A DNA stretch of 5,937 nucleotides. It comes from an uncultured Burkholderiales bacterium. GTDB lineage: Bacteria > Pseudomonadota > Gammaproteobacteria > Burkholderiales > Burkholderiaceae_E. The stretch is from the NCBI GenBank assembly GCA_903831925.1, contig CAIKZV010000200.1, forward strand, positions 1 through 5,937, read 5' to 3'. Positions 1 through 4,913 of this stretch are shown one piece after another. Below the pieces are notes generated by a model that was not told the DNA's origin, did no database searches, and saw only the letters and a list, made by a program, of their open reading frames with translations. Positions within the stretch are counted from its first letter, which is position 1. Each line of letters begins with the position of its first letter. Made by a program: the position numbers and the translations under genes.

Positions 1-303
1 CAGACCATCGACTGGGCGGTGCGCTACTGGGAGCGGGCGCGCAAGGCCGGTCTGCCAGTGCGCGCCGACTTCGGCGACTTCTATCGCGACTTCGAATGGA
101 TGGGCCTGCAGCGTCACCTGAAAGTGCTGGGCATCTTTGCCAGGCTCAGCCATCGTGACGGCAAGGATCGCTATCTCGCCGATCTGCCCCTGGTCCTTCG
201 CTATGTGCAGGATGTGGCCGCGCGCTATGTGACGCTCGCGCCGCTGTCGCGGCTGATCGACCGCATCGAGGGTCGCAGCCAGCGCATCGGCCATACCTTC
301 TGA
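1..303 (+). CDS. amgK: N-acetylmuramate/N-acetylglucosamine kinase AmgK, C-terminal part
   Basis: This is the last 100 codons of a gene whose start lies before the window; the frame is open from base 1 and stops at TGA 301-303. AmgK is a cytoplasmic kinase of the aminoglycoside-phosphotransferase/choline-kinase fold. It phosphorylates the anomeric hydroxyl of MurNAc (and GlcNAc) recovered from the cell wall, giving the substrate of MurU. The visible stretch carries the family's C-terminal signature: an FGDFYRDFEWMGLQRHLKVLG segment (residues 20-40 of the fragment), then IFARLSHRDGK and YLADLPLVLRYV. The catalytic Brenner motif and metal ligands should lie upstream and cannot be checked. murU follows 28 nt downstream, the usual partner order, which supports AmgK over another APH-family kinase. 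The partial state is due to the window edge; nothing suggests a broken gene. Confidence 0.9.
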   Translation, partial: QTIDWAVRYWERARKAGLPVRADFGDFYRDFEWMGLQRHLKVLGIFARLSHRDGKDRYLADLPLVLRYVQDVAARYVTLAPLSRLIDRIEGRSQRIGHTF

Positions 304-331
304 ACGCCCTGAGAGATCGGTCAGGCTCCTT

Positions 332-1090
332 ATGCGCACCATGATTCTGGCCGCCGGCCGCGGCGAAAGAATGCGCCCCCTGACCGATGTCTGCCCGAAG
401 CCGCTGCTGCCGGCAGGCGGCCTGCCGCTGATCGGCTGGCATCTTCGCAGACTGGCTGACGCCGGTTTTCGCGAGGTCGTGATCAACCATGCCTGGCTGG
501 GCGAGCAGATCGAGCGCACGCTTGGCGATGGCTCGAGCTGGGGCGTGTCGATCCGCTATTCGCCCGAGGCGCAGGCACTCGAGACTGCAGGGGGCATCGC
601 CCAGGCGCTGCCGATGCTGGGTGACGATCCGTTTCTGGTCATCAACGGCGATATCTGGTGCGACTGGAATCCGGCGCGGGCGCGCACGATCGGCGACCAG
701 CTCACCGCGCTCGGCTGGCTTGCGTGGTGTGTGCTGGTCGACAACCCCGAGCATCACCCCAAGGGCGATTTCCTGCTGGACGGGGGCCGGCTTGACGGGG
801 GCCGACATGATGGGGGTCTGGATGCCGGGGCGACACTCGCCGACGCCGACGCACCGCGCCTGACCTTCTCGGGCATCGGCATTTATCACCCCCAACTCTT
901 CGCAAGCGTGGCAAGCGGCAGCCGCGCACCGCTCGCGCCGCTGCTGCGACAGGCTGCCGCTCAGGGTCGTGCGGGTGCCGAACGGCATGACGGCCGCTGG
1001 ACCGACGTGGGTACACCGCAGCGACTTGCACGACTCGATGCACAATTGACGAATCCCGATGCTCCGTCCCGAGCACCCGACAAACCCTGA
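332..1090 (+). CDS. murU: N-acetylmuramate alpha-1-phosphate uridylyltransferase MurU
   Basis: This is a 252-residue cytoplasmic nucleotidyltransferase that makes UDP-MurNAc from MurNAc-1-phosphate and UTP. It lets the cell recycle peptidoglycan sugar while bypassing MurA/MurB, which is known to lower fosfomycin sensitivity in Pseudomonas. The N-terminal nucleotide-binding signature LAAGRGERMRPLT (residues 6-18) with PKPLL (22-26) is intact. So are ETAGG (84-88), the metal-binding NGD (105-107), the family segment RLTFSGIGIYHPQLF (176-190) and the C-terminal WTDVGTP (223-229), whose Asp225 is the likely second metal ligand. The start at 332 puts the signature at the expected distance from the N-terminus; a weak AGG (323-325) lies 6 nt upstream. 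The oddity is residues 150-164, a DGG-rich repeat (listed separately) that probably makes this protein longer than most MurU. The stop TGA overlaps the ribosome site of pepP. Confidence 0.93.
   Translation: MRTMILAAGRGERMRPLTDVCPKPLLPAGGLPLIGWHLRRLADAGFREVVINHAWLGEQIERTLGDGSSWGVSIRYSPEAQALETAGGIAQALPMLGDDPFLVINGDIWCDWNPARARTIGDQLTALGWLAWCVLVDNPEHHPKGDFLLDGGRLDGGRHDGGLDAGATLADADAPRLTFSGIGIYHPQLFASVASGSRAPLAPLLRQAAAQGRAGAERHDGRWTDVGTPQRLARLDAQLTNPDAPSRAPDKP
779..823 (+). repeat. 15-bp in-frame tandem repeat inside murU
   Basis: Two 15-bp units, 779-793 (gacgggggccggctt) and 794-808 (gacgggggccgacat), match at 13 of 15 positions. A third, shortened 12-bp unit (809-820) starts gatggggg and matches at 9 of 12, followed by one more Asp codon. 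They encode DGGRL, DGGRH and DGGL-D (residues 150-164). The units keep frame, each contains a run of five G, and they fall between the conserved HPKGDF and RLTFSGIG segments. This is inferred to be a surface loop that has grown by slippage or duplication. Confidence 0.8.
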
Positions 1091-1092
1091 GG
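1089..1092 (+). promoter_or_regulatory. Shine-Dalgarno of pepP, overlapping the murU stop
   Basis: GAGG at 1089-1092 shares its GA with the TGA stop of murU (1088-1090) and sits 5 nt before ATG 1098. This decides for ATG 1098 over the upstream in-frame ATG 1059, and suggests that ribosomes ending murU re-initiate on pepP. Confidence 0.65.
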
Positions 1093-1097
1093 CCATC

Positions 1098-2432
1098 ATG
1101 CAACCCTACCTGTCCCGACGCCTGAAGCTGGCCGACCTGATGCGCGCCCGTGGCGGCGGCGTGGCCGTCGTCGCCACAGCGCCCGAAGTGATCCGCAATC
1201 GCGATGCTCACTATCCCTACCGCTCGGACAGTTACTTCCATTACCTGAGCGGATTTCCCGAACCCGAAGCGGTCGTGGTCATCGTGGCTGACGCCACCTC
1301 GAGCCGATCGATCCTCTTTTGCCGCGAAAAGCATGAGGAGCGCGAAATCTGGGACGGTTTTCGTTTTGGTCCGGATGCCGCCGCCGAACGCTTCGGCTTT
1401 GACAGCGCGTTTCCGATCGACAGCATCGATGCGCAAATGGCGCATCTGCTGGCCGATCAGCCGGCACTCTTTTACGCGCTCGCCGAACGCCCAGAGATTG
1501 ATGCCCGCGTGCAGCAGTGGCTTGGTGCGGTCCGCGCGCAGGCCCGCGCCGGCGTGAACGCGCCGGCCACCGCCTACGATCTCAACGCCCTGCTCGACGA
1601 AATGCGGCTCATCAAGGACGCTGCCGAAATCGACCTGATGCAGCGCGCTGCACGAATCTCGGCACAGGCCCATGTGCGAGCCATGCAGGCCACGGCGCCG
1701 GGGCGTCGCGAGTACGAGATCGAAGCCGAACTGCTGCATGAATTCAGGCGCCAGGGATCGCAATTTCCGGCTTACGGATCGATCGTGGCGGGCGGTCGCA
1801 ACGCCTGCGTGCTCCACTATCGCGACAATGCCGATGCCCTGCGCGATGGCGATCTGCTGCTGATCGACGCCGGCTGCGAGCTCGACGGCTATGCCTCCGA
1901 CATCACCCGCACCTTTCCGGTCAACGGCCGCTTCAGCGGTCCGCAGCGCGCGCTCTACGACATCGTGCTCGACTCCCAGGCGGCCGCGATTGCCGCGACC
2001 CGGCCGGGCATGCGATTCATCGATCCGCACGACGCCGCGGTCAGGGTGCTTGCCCAGGGCATGATCGATTGTGGCCTGATCAGCGGATCGCTCGACGGCG
2101 CCATCGAAAGCGGCAGCTACCGGCGCTTTTACATGCACCGCACCGGCCACTGGCTCGGCATGGATGTCCATGACTGCGGCGGCTATCGCGAACCCGGCGA
2201 AGCCGCGCAGCCCGGCCGCGAAAAGCCCTGGCGTGTGCTGCGCGCTGGCATGGTGCTCACCGTCGAGCCGGGCATCTATGTGCGCGCTGCCGCCGACGTA
2301 CCGGCGGCTTATCACGACATCGGCATCCGCATCGAAGACGATGCGCTGGTGACCGAGTCGGGCTGCGAGATCATCACCGGCGACGTGCCCAAGACGGCAG
2401 CCGACATTGAAGCGCTGATGCGGGCAGCATGA
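1098..2432 (+). CDS. pepP: Xaa-Pro aminopeptidase P (proline aminopeptidase II, M24B)
   Basis: This is a 444-residue cytoplasmic metallopeptidase that removes the N-terminal residue when proline is second; E. coli PepP has 441 residues. An N-terminal creatinase-like domain (about 1-170; RNRDAHYPYRSDSYFHYLSGFPEPEA near 33-58) precedes the pita-bread catalytic domain. All five dinuclear metal ligands are recognisable: Asp257 (LLLIDAG), Asp268 (YASDITR), His351 (HRTGHWLGMDVHD), Glu390 (LTVEPGIY) and Glu413 (IRIEDD). The nearby His347 and His358, which line the active site in the E. coli enzyme, are also kept. Start 1098 is chosen because MQPYLSRRLKL fits the usual N-terminus and GAGG precedes it; ATG 1059 would add 13 unlikely residues and overlap murU. 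Between His351 and Glu390 there are about 7 residues more than in E. coli. The stop overlaps the ubiH start (ATGA). Confidence 0.95.
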   Translation: MQPYLSRRLKLADLMRARGGGVAVVATAPEVIRNRDAHYPYRSDSYFHYLSGFPEPEAVVVIVADATSSRSILFCREKHEEREIWDGFRFGPDAAAERFGFDSAFPIDSIDAQMAHLLADQPALFYALAERPEIDARVQQWLGAVRAQARAGVNAPATAYDLNALLDEMRLIKDAAEIDLMQRAARISAQAHVRAMQATAPGRREYEIEAELLHEFRRQGSQFPAYGSIVAGGRNACVLHYRDNADALRDGDLLLIDAGCELDGYASDITRTFPVNGRFSGPQRALYDIVLDSQAAAIAATRPGMRFIDPHDAAVRVLAQGMIDCGLISGSLDGAIESGSYRRFYMHRTGHWLGMDVHDCGGYREPGEAAQPGREKPWRVLRAGMVLTVEPGIYVRAAADVPAAYHDIGIRIEDDALVTESGCEIITGDVPKTAADIEALMRAA

Positions 2433-3532
2433 GCGAAACATTGTGGCGGATCAAGGGTGCCGGACCGGTCGGGCTGGCCTGCGCGCTCTTTCTGATTCGT
2501 CGTGGTGTCCCCTCGAGCACGATTGCGCTCGATCCGCTGCCGGTGCCGTCCCAGCCGATCCCTGCAGGTCTGGCCGCCCGCGTGCTGGCGGTCTCGTACG
2601 GCAGCTGCCAGCTGCTCGGGCGCATCGCGACGCTGCCTGCGGCCGGCCGGATCGGGCGCGTCGAGGTCTCGATGTCCGGGCATCTGGGCCGCACCCGGAT
2701 CGTCGCCGACGAATTGGGCGTACCGGCACTCGGACAGGTGATGCGCTATGGCGCGCTGCTCGATTCGCTGCGCCAGGCCGCCGCACAGCACCACTGGGCA
2801 AGCGGGCCGGACGATCCTGAGGACGCCGGGCGCATCGAGCTCACCATCCATGCCGAGGGCGATGCCGGTGAGGACGCCCGGGTGCGCGAATTCGACCAAT
2901 CGGCGCTGCTCGGCGAGGTCGCCGCGCCCCAGGCCGGCAACGAACATCTGAATACCGCCTTCGAGCGATTCGGCGATAACGGCCCGCTCGCCCTGCTGCC
3001 CTTGCCGCAGTCGCGTCGCTGGGCGATGGTGTGGTGCGACCAGGCCGATGCCTGTGAGGCGCGCCGCGCCCTCGAGCCGGCACACCTGTCGGCCGAACTG
3101 CAAAAGCGTGCCGGCGATCTGCTCGGGCCGCTCGAGATCTGCGGCCCGCTTGCCCTGGCCCCTCTGATGCGACGCGCACGGCGCAAGATCGCGACGCCCG
3201 ACGCGGTCTGGATCGGCAACGCGGCGCAATCGCTGCATCCGGTCGCCGGCCAGGGCCTGAACCTCGGACTGCGCGATGCCTTCGAACTGGCCGACACGCT
3301 TTCCCAAACCCGCAATCATCGTGCCGCACGTGGTGTGCGCGACGCGCTGCAGGCCTTCGAACGCCGGCGACGGGCCGATCGCTCGCTCACCATCGGTCTG
3401 ACCGACCTGATGGCCGAAAGCTTCACCTGGCCGCTCATCCGCCCGGTGCAATCGGGTGTTTTAGGCGCCCTCGACATGCTGTCGGCACTGCGCGCACCGC
3501 TTGCGCGCCAGCTGATGTTCGGGCGCCGCTGA
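2429..3532 (+). CDS. ubiH: UbiH-like FAD-dependent ubiquinone biosynthesis hydroxylase
   Basis: This is a 367-residue flavoprotein monooxygenase of the UbiH/UbiF/VisC family, which hydroxylates the aromatic ring of ubiquinone precursors in a membrane-associated complex. The N-terminal FAD-binding motif is GAGPVG (10-15), with an acidic residue (Asp35) near the end of the second strand. RVLAVSYGSCQLL (51-63) matches the conserved R-x-x-A-x-S-x-x-S element. The C-terminal flavin motif is GNAAQSLHPVAGQGLNLGLRD (263-283). GNAAQ with LHP resembles E. coli UbiH, whereas UbiF/UbiI carry GDAAH, so I favour UbiH. The middle DG motif is degenerate (HAEGDAG, 141-147) and the stretch before it is short, so the protein is somewhat smaller than typical members. 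The start overlaps the pepP stop by 4 nt, implying coupling. The exact ring position hydroxylated cannot be read from sequence; some proteobacterial members have broadened specificity. Confidence 0.85.
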   Translation: MSETLWRIKGAGPVGLACALFLIRRGVPSSTIALDPLPVPSQPIPAGLAARVLAVSYGSCQLLGRIATLPAAGRIGRVEVSMSGHLGRTRIVADELGVPALGQVMRYGALLDSLRQAAAQHHWASGPDDPEDAGRIELTIHAEGDAGEDARVREFDQSALLGEVAAPQAGNEHLNTAFERFGDNGPLALLPLPQSRRWAMVWCDQADACEARRALEPAHLSAELQKRAGDLLGPLEICGPLALAPLMRRARRKIATPDAVWIGNAAQSLHPVAGQGLNLGLRDAFELADTLSQTRNHRAARGVRDALQAFERRRRADRSLTIGLTDLMAESFTWPLIRPVQSGVLGALDMLSALRAPLARQLMFGRR

Positions 3533-3551
3533 TCAGTTTTGATCTGCCGAC

Positions 3552-3580
3552 TTTTTGTGCAGGGCGATTTTCGTTAGAAT
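3552..3580 (+). promoter_or_regulatory. Probable sigma70-type promoter of dusB-fis-purH
   Basis: TAGAAT (3575-3580) matches the -10 consensus at five of six positions. A T-rich stretch (ctttttg, 3551-3557) sits where a -35 would be but resembles TTGACA poorly. The bases after the -10 (ccgctccccgctc) are GC-rich, giving a discriminator like those of stringently controlled promoters; the E. coli dusB-fis promoter is of that class. This is the only gap large enough for a promoter in the window and it precedes a new functional group of genes. The transcription start is estimated near 3587, giving a leader of about 60 nt. Confidence 0.6.
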
Positions 3581-3606
3581 CCGCTCCCCGCTCTTGCCCT
3601 CACTGC

Positions 3607-3621
3607 CTGCGGTCGGCGCAG
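3607..3621 (+). other. Small hairpin in the dusB leader
   Basis: CTGCG (3607-3611) and CGCAG (3617-3621) can pair around a 5-nt loop GTCGG. The right strand overlaps the right arm of the longer inverted repeat, so the two structures exclude each other. There is no U-run after it, so it is not a terminator. A 5-bp stem may be chance in GC-rich DNA. Confidence 0.3.
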
Positions 3622-3649
3622 ATCACTCGCCGCCTGCATCCCGCGACCC

Positions 3650-4678
3650 ATGCAACTCGGCCCCTATCGGCTGCCCAATAACGTCTTCGTCGCGCCCATG
3701 GCCGGCGTCACAGACCGCCCGTTCCGGCGGCTGTGCCGGCAGCTGGGCGCGGGCTATGCGGTCTCCGAGATGGCGGCCTCCAACCCGAGGCTGTGGGCCT
3801 CGGTCAAGACATCGCGCCGGCTGAACCATGATGGCGAGGCCGCGCCGGTGGCGGTGCAGATCGCCGGTGCCGATCCGGCCATGATGGCGCAGGCCGCCCG
3901 ATTCAATGTCGATCGCGGCGCGCAGATCATCGATATCAACATGGGCTGCCCGGCCAAAAAGGTCTGCGATGTCGCGGCCGGCTCGGCGCTGATGGCCAAT
4001 GAGTCACTGGCCCTGCAGATCGTCGAAGCCGTGGTCGCTGCCGTCGATGTGCCGGTGACCGTCAAGATGCGCACCGGGCCGTCGCTTGCGCAGCGCAATG
4101 CAGTGACGCTTGCACGCGCGCTCGAATCGGCGGGGGCGGCGATGATCGCGGTTCATGGCCGCAGTCGCGCCTGCGCCTTCGGTGGCCAGGCCGAGTACGA
4201 CACCATCGCGCTGGTCAAGCAGGCGGTGCGGGTGCCGGTGGTGGCCAATGGCGACATCGATTCGGCGGCCAAGGCGGCCTTCGTGCTGGCCCGTACCGGC
4301 GCCGACGCCATCATGATCGGTCGCGCCGCCCAGGGTCGCCCGTGGATCTTTCGCGAAGTCGATCACTTTCTTCGCACCGGCGAACTGCTGGCGGCGCCCT
4401 CGCTCGACGAAATCCGCCGCGTGCTTCGCGATCATCTGGTCGATCACTTCGCCTTCTATGGCGACTATGCAGGGCCGCGAATCGCCCGAAAACACATCGG
4501 CTGGTACATCGACGGATGGTTCAGCCAGCCGGCGCATGGTGAGACCGGCTTTGCCCCCAAGCCCGCTGCCGCCCTTCGGCTGCGCGATGAAATCAACCGG
4601 GCCGAATGCCCGACGACGCAGCTCGCGCTGCTCGATGACTTTCTTGACCATGCACACGACGAAGTCGAATTCCATTGA
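3650..4678 (+). CDS. dusB: tRNA dihydrouridine synthase DusB
   Basis: This is a 342-residue FMN enzyme that reduces uridines in the tRNA D-loop (position 17 in E. coli) with NADPH. The TIM-barrel signatures appear in order: VAPMAGVTDRPFRR (14-27), SEM (39-41), INMGCPAKKVC (96-106) with catalytic Cys100, and VKMRTG (138-143) with FMN-binding Lys139. They continue with HGRSRACAFGGQAEYDTI (169-186), NGDIDS (200-205) and IGRAAQGRPWIF (223-234) for the FMN phosphate, then the C-terminal tRNA-binding helical domain with RIARKHIGWY (277-286). KKVC and RACAF are typical of DusB rather than DusA or DusC. ATG 3650 gives MQLGPYRLPNNVFVAPMAG, the usual N-terminus; no clear Shine-Dalgarno precedes it (cccgcgaccc). 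The loop after RTG reads PSLAQRN where many homologues have a Trp right after the Gly, and HGRTR is HGRSR; both look tolerable. It overlaps fis by 29 nt. Confidence 0.95.
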   Translation: MQLGPYRLPNNVFVAPMAGVTDRPFRRLCRQLGAGYAVSEMAASNPRLWASVKTSRRLNHDGEAAPVAVQIAGADPAMMAQAARFNVDRGAQIIDINMGCPAKKVCDVAAGSALMANESLALQIVEAVVAAVDVPVTVKMRTGPSLAQRNAVTLARALESAGAAMIAVHGRSRACAFGGQAEYDTIALVKQAVRVPVVANGDIDSAAKAAFVLARTGADAIMIGRAAQGRPWIFREVDHFLRTGELLAAPSLDEIRRVLRDHLVDHFAFYGDYAGPRIARKHIGWYIDGWFSQPAHGETGFAPKPAAALRLRDEINRAECPTTQLALLDDFLDHAHDEVEFH

Positions 4679-4892
4679 CGAGGCGGTTACCCGCAGCCTC
4701 GAGAAGTACTTTGCCGACCTCGAAGGGTCGCGCCCGAGCGCCATCTATGACATGGTGCTGTCAGCCGTCGAGCGCCCGATGCTCGAAGTCGTGATGAAGC
4801 AGGCGCAGGGCAACCAGCTGCGTGCCAGCATGATGCTCGGCATCAACCGCAACACGCTTCGCAAGAAGCTGCAGTTCTACGGGATGCTCTGA
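4650..4892 (+). CDS. fis: Fis family nucleoid-associated DNA-binding protein
   Basis: This is an 80-residue homodimeric DNA-bending protein that shapes the nucleoid and regulates many promoters, including rRNA genes, in fast-growing cells. From Tyr20 to the end it aligns without gaps to residues 38-98 of E. coli Fis. It has the dimer helices (SLEKYFADLEG, IYDMVLSAVERPMLEVVMKQAQ) and the helix-turn-helix GNQLRASMMLGINRNTLRKKL (54-74). The DNA-contacting Asn66, Arg67, Thr69, Arg71 and Lys72 correspond to E. coli Asn84, Arg85, Thr87, Arg89 and Lys90. The N-terminus is about 18 residues shorter than in E. coli, leaving little or none of the hairpin needed to activate Hin-type recombinases; short forms are usual in betaproteobacteria. 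ATG 4650 is chosen on length; ATG 4635 would give 85 residues. Neither has a visible Shine-Dalgarno and both lie inside dusB, so expression probably depends on dusB translation. Confidence 0.93.
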   Translation: MHTTKSNSIDEAVTRSLEKYFADLEGSRPSAIYDMVLSAVERPMLEVVMKQAQGNQLRASMMLGINRNTLRKKLQFYGML

Positions 4893-4904
4893 GCAGACCG
4901 CCAC

Positions 4905-4909
4905 GAGGA
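4905..4909 (+). promoter_or_regulatory. Shine-Dalgarno of purH
   Basis: GAGGA lies 4 nt before ATG 4914, in the 21-nt gap after fis. It is the clearest ribosome site in the second gene block and fixes the purH start. Confidence 0.65.
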
Positions 4910-4913
4910 CACC

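Larger units (their letters stand above)
3540..3625. repeat. 12-bp interrupted inverted repeat flanking the dusB promoter
   Basis: TGATCTGCCGAC at 3540-3551 is the reverse complement of GTCGGC (3612-3617) plus AGATCA (3620-3625), with a 2-nt GC insertion between the two halves. The arms are 60 nt apart and enclose the -10 box and the probable transcription start. A transcript starting near 3587 would contain only the right arm, so pairing would need DNA looping, protein binding or read-through RNA from ubiH. Confidence 0.55.

Noticed and set aside
1059..1097. Upstream ATG as the pepP start
   Set aside because: It would overlap murU by 32 nt, lacks a ribosome site, and adds 13 residues not typical of the family; ATG 1098 has GAGG 5 nt upstream.
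702..2441. Long open minus-strand frame (579 codons) opposite murU and pepP
   Set aside because: It lies fully antisense to two well-identified genes, has no recognisable domain, and its low stop frequency is expected from GC-rich codon use on the other strand.
3138..3300. GN in place of GD in the C-terminal flavin motif of UbiH as a possible inactivating change
   Set aside because: E. coli UbiH itself carries GNAAQ at this position, so this marks the subgroup and is not a defect.
2312..3451. Minus-strand frame of 379 codons opposite ubiH
   Set aside because: Antisense shadow of ubiH; no family resemblance and composition typical of a reversed coding strand.
3531..3545. Possible Fis autoregulatory site
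   Set aside because: The AT-rich centre is suggestive, but the conserved G/C ends and the Y-R steps of the degenerate Fis consensus are only partly met; not supportable by eye.
3531..3556. Possible terminator after ubiH: GATCA-gttt-TGATC followed by a T-run
   Set aside because: The stem is only 5 bp and AT-rich, and the T-run (3552-3556) begins 7 nt after the stem, so it does not fit an intrinsic terminator.
3555..3824. Plus-strand frame of 89 codons over the dusB leader and start
   Set aside because: Out of frame with dusB, no conserved features, and it starts upstream of the predicted transcription start.
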